A stretch of DNA of 37,001 nucleotides. Source: Chloroflexi bacterium UBA6077. GTDB taxonomy: Bacteria; Chloroflexota; UBA6077. The stretch lies in the NCBI GenBank assembly GCA_002436065.1, contig DIXP01000057.1, forward strand, positions 1 to 37,001. The letters run 5' to 3'. The position numbers and the translations under genes are program-made. This document shows positions 1 through 8,016 of this stretch, in pieces (the stretch's first letter is position 1; each line of letters starts with the position of its first letter). The notes under the pieces were generated by a model. It did no database searches, was not told the origin of the DNA, and worked only from the letters and a program-made list of their open reading frames with translations.

Positions 1-111
1 CCACACAGGATGGAACCGAGTCCACTGCAATTGCGCCAAACTCGTACGCTGGTATCATCTGGTACAATATGAGTTGCGTCGGTGCGGTGGAACCGATCAT
101 GGATGCCATGA

Positions 112-136
112 GGGGCTGGTCGCCAAGACCAGCCCC
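112..136. terminator. Palindromic hairpin upstream of pth
   Basis: The arms GGGGCTGGTC and GACCAGCCCC form a perfect 10-bp stem with a short loop. There is no T-run after it. It could be a terminator of the upstream gene or one of the small palindromic repeats common in this genome. Confidence 0.4.
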
Positions 137-208
137 TATAAGTGCGTGCTGAAGCAGGGGCCGGCAGAGCCGCCGGCCAGAGTCTCGATTGTGCGTTGAG
201 GGGGCAGA

Positions 209-769
209 GTGAAGCTTGTAGTAGGGCTTGGCAATCCAGGCGCGAGGTATGCCTCGACCCGACATAACGTGGGGTTTATGGTGGTGGACCGGCTGGCCCA
301 CCGGTCGCGCGTCGCTGTTACCAAGAGGCAGTGCAACGCCCTGACCGCCGTTGCCAACATTGCCGGCGAGAAGGTGTGCCTGGCCAAGCCCCAGACCTAC
401 ATGAATCTGAGCGGTGAGGCCGTGGGCTGCCTTCTTCGCTACTACAAGCTCTCGCCCGCCGATCTGGTGGTGATCTACGACGAGCGCGACCTTCCCCTCG
501 GGAAGAACCGGATCAGGGAGAAGGGGAGCGCGGGGGGCCACCGGGGGATGGAATCGATCATCGGTGTCCTCGGCACAGCCGATTTCCCCCGCCTCCGCAT
601 CGGGATAGGCCGCCCGGCTGAGACGAACGCCGTGGAGCACGTCCTCGGCAGCTTCTCCCCCGAGGAGCGATCCGTGGTGGAGGAGTCTATCGACCGGTCG
701 GTGGAGGCCGTTGAGACCCTCCTTCGAGAGGGCACCGCAGCGGCGATGAACAAGTTCAATGCGATATGA
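209..769 (+). CDS. pth: Peptidyl-tRNA hydrolase
   Basis: Pth cleaves the ester bond of peptidyl-tRNAs that drop off ribosomes and so recycles tRNA in the cytoplasm. The 186-aa protein has the usual family length. It opens with the classic VVGLGNPG strand, followed by the catalytic His in STRHNVGF (His19, with Asn9). The YMNLSG loop and the Asp of VIYDERDLPLGK follow. The segment GGHRGMESI replaces the more common GGHNG, so the Asn114 equivalent is Arg; I believe this occurs in other lineages too. The ATG is preceded by GGGGGCAGAG about 7 nt upstream. The gene lies upstream of mfd, a common bacterial arrangement. Identification is secure. Confidence 0.97.
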   Translation: MKLVVGLGNPGARYASTRHNVGFMVVDRLAHRSRVAVTKRQCNALTAVANIAGEKVCLAKPQTYMNLSGEAVGCLLRYYKLSPADLVVIYDERDLPLGKNRIREKGSAGGHRGMESIIGVLGTADFPRLRIGIGRPAETNAVEHVLGSFSPEERSVVEESIDRSVEAVETLLREGTAAAMNKFNAI

Positions 770-779
770 CGACGTGGCG

Positions 780-940
780 TAGGGAAGGGGCTTGTCCCCT
801 TCCGCCCACGGGACATGGACGCGCGAGGTCGCCCATCCCCTACCGCGTCGCCCACCACCGCCGGGCGGCAGGGGATAAACCCCTGCCCTACTTCAGGAAC
901 GACGCACTCAGTCGATAGCTGAAAGCTGACTGCTGATCGC
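780..940. repeat. Palindromic intergenic repeats between pth and mfd
   Basis: The 187-bp gap holds two palindromic units, one around AAGGGGCTTGTCCCCTT and one around CAGGGGATAAACCCCTG, each flanked by GTAGGG/CCCTAC-like ends. A tract rich in AGCTGA/CTGCTGATCGC repeats follows before the mfd start. This resembles dispersed REP-like elements. No gene is evident here. Confidence 0.5.
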
Positions 941-956
941 TAATAGCTAGAGCCAA

Positions 957-3900
957 ATGGAAACCAACTTCACACTGCAAGGTCTGCTTAACCTCATAGA
1001 ACGATGGGATCGGTTTCCAGCGGTGCTGGGGAGGCTTCGCTCGACGGGGACTGTCGGCGTCGCCATGGCCGAAGGGGCCAAGCCCTACCTCCTGGCGGCG
1101 CTACAGCAGCGCCTTGCGGCGCCCATTCTGGTGGTCACCGCCCGACCGGGCAGGGCGCGAGATCTGGCGGAGCAGATTGCCCTCTGGTCCTCCGACCCCG
1201 ATCGGGTGCTGCTGTTCCCCGATCCCGACTCCCTGCCTTACGAGCGAATGCCCTCTGACCCCATAGCGACGGCGGCACGGCTGTCGGCCATGGCCGAGTT
1301 GGCTGCGTGGGAGGCAAGAAGCGGGGGATTCCCTCTCCCTCAGGGAGAGGGTCAGGGTGAGGGGGAGCGTGAGGCACAGCCGAGAAGGCCCTCACCCCGA
1401 CCCTCTCCCACTGCGGTGGGAGAGGGAGCACTCAGAACCCCCCCGGTGGTCGTTGCCTGCGCTCGCGCGATGATGGAGTTGCTGATGGCCCCGGAGCAGC
1501 TTGCTCGTTCCGCGATGCGGCTGAAGCTGGGGCAGCGGGTCCCACTCCAGGCCACCCTGAGACGCTGGGTGGAGCTTGGCTACGAGTCCACTCCCGTGGT
1601 GGAGGTACCCGGCAGCTTCAGCCGCCGGGGCGGCATCCTGGACATATTCCCTGTCGGCAGCCCGGTGCCCTATCGCATCGAGCTGTTTGGCGACGACATA
1701 GACTCCATCCGCAGCTTCGACCCGGCCACCCAGCGGTCCCTCGATCCGGTCCAGCAGGTCGAGATCACCCCTCCCCACGAACTCCTGCCCTCCCTGGATA
1801 GGGGTGTGCTCTCGCGCCTCCGTGGGCTGGACTTCTCGCACTGCACCCCCTCGGCCCAGGAGTCGTTCGCCCGGGACTTGGACCACCTGGCTGAGGGTCA
1901 GGCACCTGCCCACATCGGCTTCTACCGGGCCTTCCTGGGTAACAGCACCCTCCTGGACTACCTGCCCGCGGATGGTTTGCTGGTGCTGGACGACCCCGGA
2001 CAGATCTCTGCCGTGAGCGCGGACCTGGTGGAGCAGTCCGTCCATCTGCAACTCCAGACCTCGGAGCGGGGCGAGATCCCCGTGGGACTCCCAGCAGCCC
2101 TTCGACCTTGGGAGAGTCCGCGACCCGAGGCGCCGTCCCGTGGGTGGACGGTTCTGGAGATGCGATACGACCCCGATGCCGAACTGCTCCCCTTTGGGGC
2201 GCCCACCAGTTACGGAGGCAAGGTGCGCCTAGTCTTGGACGAGCTGCTTGCCCAGGTGACCGGAGCCGTAGGTTTCCCTCTCCCTCAGGGAGAGGGTCAG
2301 GGTGAGGGGGAGCGTGGGGCACAGCCGAGAAGGCCCTCACCCCGACCCTCTCCCAAGACCGTCGTGCTCGTCAGCCAGCAGAGCCAGCGTCTGGCGGAGC
2401 TGCTGGCCGATCGGGACTACCCCATTGCGCCCATGAAGGGGCTGGATATTCCCCCCGGCCCTGGTCTTCACCTGGTCCATGGCTCCCTCAAGAACGGCTG
2501 GGCCAGCGAGGATTTGGGGGTCCTGGTGCTGGGCGACACGGAGGTCTTCGGCTGGACCAAGGTCCACCGGGTTGCCCGTCGGCGTTCTGCCCCCCGCGAG
2601 TCCTTCCTCAGCGACCTTGCCGAGGGGGACCTGGCCGTCCACGTGGAGCACGGCATTGGCCGTTTCCGCGGCATGGAACGGATGGCCGGCGAAGGGCTGG
2701 AGCGCGAATACCTGGTGCTGGAGTACGCCGAAGGGGACAAGCTCTACGTTCCTGTGGACCAGTTGGACCGGGTTGCCCGCTACGTGGGGGCGGGGGAGGC
2801 CACCCCATCCCTCAGCCGGCTCGGCACCTCGGAGTGGACGCGGGCCAAGGAGCGGGTGAAGAACTCCGTCCGCAACGTGGCGAAGGAACTGCTCAAGATC
2901 TACTCGGCGCGCCAGGCGCAGGTGGGCTACGCCTTCCCTCCCGACACTCCCTGGCAGGGGGAGTTGGAGGATTCCTTCCCTTACGTCGAGACCCCGGACC
3001 AGCTCCATGCGATCCGCGAGGTTAAGGCCGACATGGAGGCGACCAAGCCTATGGACCGGCTGATCTGCGGCGACGTGGGCTATGGCAAGACGGAGGTGGC
3101 GCTGAGGGCGGCCTTCAAGGCCGCGATGGATGGAAAGCAGGTTGCCGTGCTGGTGCCCACCACCGTGCTCGCGCAGCAGCACTACAACAGCTTCCGGGAG
3201 CGGCTGCAGCCGTTTCCCGTCAACGTCGAGGTGCTCTCGCGCTTCCGCTCGGATCGGGAGCAGAGGCAGGTGGTCGAGGGGCTGAAGACGGGGGCGGTGG
3301 ACCTCTGCATCGGCACACATCGGTTGGTCCAGAAGGATGTGGAGTTCAAGGATCTGGGGCTGGTGATCGTGGACGAGGAGCAGCGCTTCGGCGTGATGCA
3401 CAAGGAGCGGCTGAAACAGCTTCGCCAACAGGTGGACGTGCTCACACTGAGCGCCACCCCCATTCCCAGGACGCTCCACATGGCCCTGGCAGGGATCCGC
3501 GACATGAGCACCATGGAGACCGCCCCTGAGGACCGATTGCCCATCCGCACCTTCGTGACGGACTACACCGACAGCATAGTGCGGGAGGCGATCCTGCGGG
3601 AGATCGATCGGGGTGGACAGGTGTACTTTGTCCACAACCGGGTTCAGAACATCCACTTCATCGCCGGCCATCTCCAGAAGCTGGTTCCGGAGGCCAGCTT
3701 CGCGGTGGGCCACGGGCAGATGCCGGAGGAAAAGCTCGAGAGGGTGATGATGGAGTTTTCGGAGGGCAAGCACGACGTTCTGGTGTGCACCACGATTATC
3801 GAGTCCGGTCTGGATATTCCCAACGTCAACACCATCATCGTGAATCGGGCCGACCGTTTCGGGCTGGCTCAGCTGTACCAACTGCGAGGCAGGGTGGGTC

Positions 3901-4640
3901 GAGGGGCTAACCGTGCCCATGCTTACTTCCTTTATCAGAAGGACAAGCAGCTAACCGAAACCGCGGAGAAGCGGCTGAAGACCATCTTCGAGAATACCGA
4001 GTTGGGCTCCGGCTTCCGGATCGCCATGAAGGACCTGGAGATCCGTGGGGCCGGGAACCTGCTGGGAGTGGAGCAGCACGGCCAGGTCAACGCCGTGGGC
4101 TTCGACCTGTATACCCGTCTGTTGGCGGATGCTGTGGGCGAGCTGCAGGGCAAGGCGCCGCAGAGTGCGCCGGATGTCACGATCGACCTGCCGCTGGAGG
4201 CCCACCTGCCCGATGGGTACGTCGCGGAGGAGGCTGCCCGGCTCAGCCTCTACCAGCGGCTTGCTGGCCTGCGGAATGAAGAGGACCTCGGCTCCATGAT
4301 GGAGGAGATGCAGGACCGCTTCGGTCCCCTCCCGGTGGAGGCCCAGAACCTGTTCTACCTGGTCAATCTCAAGATCATGGCCGGCAGCCTGGGGGTTCGC
4401 TCCATTGGTACCGTGGAGGGGGAGATCGTGGTGAAGCTGGACGGGATCCCTCTCACCGTGCGCGGCCGGCTGCTTCGCCGGCATGGCTCCAGGATTCGGA
4501 TTCCAGCCAATCAGATCAGGCTACAGATGGGGGTGGGTGAGGGCTGGGCCCCCCTGCTGCAGGATCTCCTGCAGGAGCTGCTCCGGGAGGTGGAGGCCCT
4601 GACTGGGAAGGGCAATCCGCAACTTGTCTCATCGGTGTAG
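957..4640 (+). CDS. mfd: Transcription-repair coupling factor Mfd, with two in-frame repeat insertions
   Basis: Mfd is a DNA translocase that removes stalled RNA polymerase and recruits UvrA to the lesion. In order it shows a UvrB-like N-terminal region (VPGSFSRRGGILDIFP, IELFGDDIDSIR), the RNA-polymerase-interacting domain (GDLAVHVEHGIGRFRGM, about residue 550), helicase motif I GDVGYGKTE (about 705), DEEQ (about 806), SATPIPRTLHMAL, and a translocation motif ending LYQLRGRVGR (about 975). A TRCF C-terminal domain ends the protein. At 1227 aa it is slightly longer than usual. Residues about 125-158 and 440-466 are low-complexity Pro/Gly/Glu/Arg peptides encoded by nearly identical palindromic repeats, so they are insertions rather than domain sequence. 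No strong Shine-Dalgarno precedes the ATG. Function is secure. Whether the insertions impair it is unknown. Confidence 0.97.
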   Translation: METNFTLQGLLNLIERWDRFPAVLGRLRSTGTVGVAMAEGAKPYLLAALQQRLAAPILVVTARPGRARDLAEQIALWSSDPDRVLLFPDPDSLPYERMPSDPIATAARLSAMAELAAWEARSGGFPLPQGEGQGEGEREAQPRRPSPRPSPTAVGEGALRTPPVVVACARAMMELLMAPEQLARSAMRLKLGQRVPLQATLRRWVELGYESTPVVEVPGSFSRRGGILDIFPVGSPVPYRIELFGDDIDSIRSFDPATQRSLDPVQQVEITPPHELLPSLDRGVLSRLRGLDFSHCTPSAQESFARDLDHLAEGQAPAHIGFYRAFLGNSTLLDYLPADGLLVLDDPGQISAVSADLVEQSVHLQLQTSERGEIPVGLPAALRPWESPRPEAPSRGWTVLEMRYDPDAELLPFGAPTSYGGKVRLVLDELLAQVTGAVGFPLPQGEGQGEGERGAQPRRPSPRPSPKTVVLVSQQSQRLAELLADRDYPIAPMKGLDIPPGPGLHLVHGSLKNGWASEDLGVLVLGDTEVFGWTKVHRVARRRSAPRESFLSDLAEGDLAVHVEHGIGRFRGMERMAGEGLEREYLVLEYAEGDKLYVPVDQLDRVARYVGAGEATPSLSRLGTSEWTRAKERVKNSVRNVAKELLKIYSARQAQVGYAFPPDTPWQGELEDSFPYVETPDQLHAIREVKADMEATKPMDRLICGDVGYGKTEVALRAAFKAAMDGKQVAVLVPTTVLAQQHYNSFRERLQPFPVNVEVLSRFRSDREQRQVVEGLKTGAVDLCIGTHRLVQKDVEFKDLGLVIVDEEQRFGVMHKERLKQLRQQVDVLTLSATPIPRTLHMALAGIRDMSTMETAPEDRLPIRTFVTDYTDSIVREAILREIDRGGQVYFVHNRVQNIHFIAGHLQKLVPEASFAVGHGQMPEEKLERVMMEFSEGKHDVLVCTTIIESGLDIPNVNTIIVNRADRFGLAQLYQLRGRVGRGANRAHAYFLYQKDKQLTETAEKRLKTIFENTELGSGFRIAMKDLEIRGAGNLLGVEQHGQVNAVGFDLYTRLLADAVGELQGKAPQSAPDVTIDLPLEAHLPDGYVAEEAARLSLYQRLAGLRNEEDLGSMMEEMQDRFGPLPVEAQNLFYLVNLKIMAGSLGVRSIGTVEGEIVVKLDGIPLTVRGRLLRRHGSRIRIPANQIRLQMGVGEGWAPLLQDLLQELLREVEALTGKGNPQLVSSV
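1330..1430 (+). repeat. REP-like palindromic repeat inserted in frame in mfd (copy 1)
   Basis: The unit begins CCCTCTCCCTCAGGGAGAGG, contains a central GAGAAGGCCCTCACCCCGAC block, and here ends with a second palindrome CCCACTGCGGTGGG. It adds about 34 codons without breaking the mfd frame. The first roughly 80 bp are nearly identical to the copy at 2276-2355, with one visible difference (GAGGCACAG versus GGGGCACAG). That argues for dispersal of one element rather than conserved protein sequence. Confidence 0.85.
2276..2355 (+). repeat. REP-like palindromic repeat inserted in frame in mfd (copy 2)
   Basis: Second copy of the element at 1330-1430, lacking the terminal CCCACTGCGGTGGG palindrome. 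It encodes the same PLPQGEGQGEGE-type peptide followed by PSPRPSP and keeps the mfd frame open. It lies in the middle region of Mfd ahead of the polymerase-interacting domain. Confidence 0.85.
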
Positions 4641-4658
4641 GGACTGGCCGCGAAGGTA

Positions 4659-4667
4659 TGGTAGAAT
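4659..4667 (+). promoter_or_regulatory. Extended -10 promoter for apt
   Basis: TGGTAGAAT fits an extended -10 (TG-N-TAGAAT) in the mfd-apt gap, about 95 bp before the apt start. No convincing -35 is visible. The same TAGAATCCCG string recurs upstream of the MBL hydrolase gene at 21464. Confidence 0.45.
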
Positions 4668-4763
4668 CCCGCGGGTTGTGCGCCACACCAGACTGCCGGA
4701 CTAGGGTTCCGGCGTCTCCCCTCACTCGCCTATTTCCGTGCTCCAAATTAAGGAGGAGTTGCC

Positions 4764-5276
4764 GTGAATCTCGAGGAGAAGATCAGGGACGTCCCCGATT
4801 TCCCCATCAAAGGCGTGTTATTCAAGGACATCACCACCCTGCTAAAGGATCCTGAGGCATACCACCACGCCATCGACCTGCTGGTGGAGCGTTACCGGGG
4901 CAAGGGTATCGAGGTTGTGGTGGGTATGGAGTCTCGCGGCTTCATCTTCGCCGCCCCCATGGCCTATATCCTGAGCGCCGGCCTGGTGCCTGTGCGCAAA
5001 CTGGGCAAGCTGCCGGCTGAGACCGTACGTGCGGAGTATTGCCTGGAGTACGGGACCAACTGCTTGGAGATACATAGGGACGCCATCAAGCCTGGACAGA
5101 AGGTGTTGGTGGTCGACGACCTGCTGGCCACCGGCGGCACCACCATAGCCACAACGCAGTTGGTGGAGAAGCTGGGGGGGGATGTCGTTGGTGTAGCCTT
5201 CCTGATCGAGCTGACCTTCCTCCGAGGCCGGGAGAAGCTGAAGGGCTACGAGGTCTACTCCCAGATCAAGTACTGA
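4764..5276 (+). CDS. apt: Adenine phosphoribosyltransferase
   Basis: Converts adenine and PRPP to AMP plus pyrophosphate in cytoplasmic purine salvage. The 170-aa protein has the N-terminal DFPIKGVLFKDITTLL signature, the adenine-site region GMESRGFIFAAPMAY, KLGKLP, and the PRPP-binding loop VLVVDDLLATGGTT. These are diagnostic of Apt rather than other PRTases. The start is GTG at 4764, supported by AGGAGG at 4751-4756. It follows mfd by about 120 bp with its own probable promoter and is followed by a strong terminator. Confidence 0.97.
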   Translation: MNLEEKIRDVPDFPIKGVLFKDITTLLKDPEAYHHAIDLLVERYRGKGIEVVVGMESRGFIFAAPMAYILSAGLVPVRKLGKLPAETVRAEYCLEYGTNCLEIHRDAIKPGQKVLVVDDLLATGGTTIATTQLVEKLGGDVVGVAFLIELTFLRGREKLKGYEVYSQIKY

Positions 5277-5297
5277 GCAGGAGCCTTCTGGCAGGGG

Positions 5298-5348
5298 AGC
5301 CTCGATAGCTGCCGATACCGCTTTCAGCAGCTATCGAGGCTCTTTATC
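5298..5348 (+). terminator. Rho-independent terminator after apt
   Basis: A perfect 15-bp stem (AGCCTCGATAGCTGC at 5298-5312 with its complement at 5327-5341) is followed by the T-rich tract CTTTATCTT. It sits 20 bp after the apt stop and ends the apt transcript. Confidence 0.85.
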
Positions 5349-5504
5349 TTGGTGATTACTTTACCTGGCTGTTCCACTTGTGTATTATACAGTTGCCGTT
5401 TCTTGAGTGTCTCCTGGAGAGCCTTAAACCGATCTGTAACCTTGACTCTGGCCTTTGGGTGCCGGAGTGTTTGACAGCTTAATCCTACCTCGCAAGAGCG
5501 TTTT

Positions 5505-6005
5505 ATGACGCCTGACGAGTATCTTGCTCTGCTCACAACGCGGTTAGCGGCAAGCTACAACGTGGAGGCCCCGAAGCAGTTCGGCGATCTCCGCTTCCCC
5601 CTCTATGCCAAGTCCCAGTTGGTGGCCGGCAAGTACATCCTCCATCACTCCATCACCTACGAGAGAATCGAGGCCAACGAACACGTTTTCGCGCGTGTCC
5701 TGACGGGACCGGTGTCCCCGGCGGAGGTTGCGTCCTTCGTCGAGGAGCTGAAGGGTCTCATCTCCGAATTGGTGCGGCCGTCCTACGATCACATGTCCTC
5801 GGCGCTCACCGGCGTGATCGTCGCGGAACATGGGTTTACCCCAGAGGCAGTCAGGAAGATAGCCCGAATGAACTACACCAAGCATTTCTGGTTTGGGCTA
5901 CAGGGATGGTGCTTCTTCCGATTGCTGGGGATCGACCTGGCCACCGGCCAGGTGACGGCCAACCGCCATGGAAAGGAGGTGATGGGCGCCTATCGCCCCG
6001 GCTAA
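5505..6005 (+). CDS. Hypothetical protein, 166 aa
   Basis: I do not recognise a family. The protein is a soluble, mixed-charge, globular-looking sequence without a signal peptide or obvious membrane helix. It has an aromatic, Lys-containing stretch near residues 125-140 (NYTKHFWFGLQGWCFF). The codon pattern matches the neighbouring core genes, which supports a real gene. It ends about 95 bp before the cstA-family gene on the same strand. The 5' gap (5349-5504) contains a TTGACA at 5471 without a good -10. On the other strand that gap holds a short Lys/Arg-rich open frame (5324-5536) that may be a relic but is not identifiable. No strong ribosome-binding site precedes the ATG, so the start is tentative. 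Confidence 0.7.
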   Translation: MTPDEYLALLTTRLAASYNVEAPKQFGDLRFPLYAKSQLVAGKYILHHSITYERIEANEHVFARVLTGPVSPAEVASFVEELKGLISELVRPSYDHMSSALTGVIVAEHGFTPEAVRKIARMNYTKHFWFGLQGWCFFRLLGIDLATGQVTANRHGKEVMGAYRPG

Positions 6006-6099
6006 GGCGAGAGACTAGCCAGATCCTCACGGTGTCTCAGTGGACGAACCCGACGGCAATTCTTGGCTATTTGGATTCTTTAGAAGGGGGACATTCTCT

Positions 6100-7743
6100 G
6101 TGAGCGGTGCAGTACTCGTCCTGATCTCCTGCGTTGTGCTCTTAGGTGCGTACGTCCTCTATGGCGGGTTCCTTGCCCGCCACCTGGGCATTGACGAATC
6201 CCGCAAGACCCCGGCCCACACGATGACCGACGGTGTCGACTACGTTCCGGCGCCCGGCGCCGTGTTGATGGGCCACCACTTCGCCTCCATCGCCGGGGCT
6301 GCGCCCATCGTGGGCCCCATCACGGCAATCATCTTTGGTTGGGTTCCTGTGATGCTGTGGGTCCTGCTTGGCGGCATCTTCGTGGGCGCCATGCACGATT
6401 TCGCTTCCCTGGTGGCTTCCATTCGGCATGGCGGCAAGTCCATCGGCGAGGTCATCGGTGTGAACGTCGGTTTTGGGGGGCGTACCCTGTTCCTGGTGTT
6501 CGCCTGGCTGACCCTCTGTCTCGTGGTCGCCGCCTTCACCAACATCGTGGCCGGCACCTTTGCGGCCGTTCCGGAGGCAGCCTCCTCGTCCATGATGTTC
6601 ATGGTGCTGGCGATCGGCTTCGGCTTCGCCGTGTATCGGGCCAACTACGGTCTGGCGGTCAGCAGCGTGGTTGGCGTGGCCCTGCTCTTCCTTGCCGTCT
6701 ACCTGGGCTACCTCTTCCCCTTCAAGGTTGGTGTCGAGGAGTGGAAGTGGATCCTGCTGGGCTACATCTTCCTTGCCAGCACCGTGCCCGTCTGGATCCT
6801 GCTGCAGCCTCGCGACTACCTGAACTCCTACCTGCTCTACTTCTCCATGTTCGGAGCGGTGGTGGGCATCCTGTTTGGCAACCCCACCATAAACCTGCCG
6901 GCCTACGCCGGCTTCGACATCAAGCCGCTGGGCCTGCTCTTCCCCATGCTGTTCGTCACCGTGGCCTGCGGCGCCTGCTCCGGCTTCCACGCACTGGTGG
7001 CCTCGGGCACGACGGCCAAGCAGCTCAGCAAGGAGACCCATGCCAAGCCAATTGGCTACGGCGGCATGCTGATCGAGTCATTGCTGGCCGTTACGGCCCT
7101 CGTGGCCGCCGGCTCCTTCGCGGCCGACAAGTTCACTGAGCTGATGAAGGGCGGCGCCTTCAACGTCTACGCCAACGGCATAGCGCAGCTGTTGACGCCC
7201 TTCGGCCTGCCATTGGCGGCCGGCGTCATCTTCTTCAACCTCGCTGCCTCGGCCTTTGCCCTCACCTCCCTGGACACGGCCTCCCGTTTGGGCCGCTACA
7301 CCTTGGAAGAGTTGGGCAAGTGCGAGGGGTTCAAGTCGGTTCCTGGATTGGCCAACCGCTACGTGGCCACCGTTGCCACTCTGGCCCTCTCGGGCGTGCT
7401 GCTGTTCAGCGGCCAGTCCACCGCCATCTGGCCCCTGTTCGGCTCTGCCAACCAGTTGGTGGCGGCCCTGGCTCTGCTGGCCGTGGCTACCTGGCTGGCC
7501 AATCAGAAGAAGGCCAACTTCTTCGTGGTGATCCCGATGGTGTTCATGCTGTTGGTGACCCTCTCGGCCCTGGGGCTGATGTTCCAGCAGCGGCTGGAGC
7601 AGGGGAATTGGATGCTGGCCATTATGTCCGCTGTGCTGTTCCTGCTGGCCCTCGTCCTGGCCTGGATGGGCTACGGGGTGCTCTCCGGCTCCAAGAAGGT
7701 CTCCCCAGCTCCGGTCTCGGGAGGAAGCGGCGAGAAGAAGTAG
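6100..7743 (+). CDS. cstA: Carbon starvation protein A (CstA) family membrane transporter
   Basis: CstA-family proteins are inner-membrane carriers. Characterised members take up pyruvate or peptides. The sequence is strongly hydrophobic with many predicted helices. It shows family features: a first helix ending YGGFLARHLGI, then DGVDYVPAPGAVLMGHHFASIAGAAPIVGPI, a FVGAMHDFASL segment, and LDTASRLGRY. The GTG at 6100 is preferred over an upstream in-frame ATG because AGAAGGGGG lies 9 nt before it and the protein then begins at its first helix. This gives 547 aa, the short form of the family. A long hairpin follows the gene. The substrate cannot be told from sequence; pyruvate is the best guess. 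Confidence 0.92.
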   Translation: MSGAVLVLISCVVLLGAYVLYGGFLARHLGIDESRKTPAHTMTDGVDYVPAPGAVLMGHHFASIAGAAPIVGPITAIIFGWVPVMLWVLLGGIFVGAMHDFASLVASIRHGGKSIGEVIGVNVGFGGRTLFLVFAWLTLCLVVAAFTNIVAGTFAAVPEAASSSMMFMVLAIGFGFAVYRANYGLAVSSVVGVALLFLAVYLGYLFPFKVGVEEWKWILLGYIFLASTVPVWILLQPRDYLNSYLLYFSMFGAVVGILFGNPTINLPAYAGFDIKPLGLLFPMLFVTVACGACSGFHALVASGTTAKQLSKETHAKPIGYGGMLIESLLAVTALVAAGSFAADKFTELMKGGAFNVYANGIAQLLTPFGLPLAAGVIFFNLAASAFALTSLDTASRLGRYTLEELGKCEGFKSVPGLANRYVATVATLALSGVLLFSGQSTAIWPLFGSANQLVAALALLAVATWLANQKKANFFVVIPMVFMLLVTLSALGLMFQQRLEQGNWMLAIMSAVLFLLALVLAWMGYGVLSGSKKVSPAPVSGGSGEKK

Positions 7744-7763
7744 CCCTCCTCCTATCTATATGC

Positions 7764-7804
7764 AGAAGAGGCGGCCGGTTCCACTGGAACCGGCCGCCTC
7801 TTCT
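7764..7804 (+). terminator. Strong hairpin terminator after cstA
   Basis: Arms AGAAGAGGCGGCCGGTTCCA (7764-7783) and its exact complement (7785-7804) make a nearly 20-bp GC-rich stem 20 bp after the stop. The 3' side is TCTACTTC rather than a pure T-run. It could work in both directions. Confidence 0.75.
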
Positions 7805-7947
7805 ACTTCGGTGCGGGTCGGGCAGGATGTGAGCGGGTGAGGTATAGTAAGGGTAGCCCGGGCGCTGCCTGGATATAACGGCCAAAGGTGTACTGGGGAA
7901 TTGTCCATGCGCCTTTGACGCACCAACCGTGCATGAAAGCGGTGTTG

Positions 7948-7976
7948 TGTGGATCCCCGCCTTCGCGGGGATGACG
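7948..7976. repeat. GGATCCCCGCC...GGCGGGGATGACG-type dispersed palindrome
   Basis: ATCCCCGCCTTCGCGGGGAT is a palindrome followed by GACG. It belongs to the widespread small intergenic repeat type that reads VIPAKAGIH on the opposite strand. It lies in the 273-bp gap between cstA and cobB and holds no gene. A TATAGT box at about 7844 may be a promoter for cobB. Confidence 0.55.
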
Positions 7977-8016
7977 ATGGGGAGGCAGGAGTCGCCCGTT
8001 TTCAGAGGAACTGAGG

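Noticed and set aside
2337..3920. A 527-aa open frame on the minus strand within mfd
   Set aside because: It is antisense to strongly conserved Mfd helicase motifs; long antisense frames are expected in GC-rich coding sequence. Its protein is His/Gln/Leu-rich with no recognisable domain.
6142..7041. A 299-aa minus-strand frame opposite cstA
   Set aside because: Its composition (Gly/His/Gln/Glu-rich) is the mirror of hydrophobic transporter codons, and no start signal is present.
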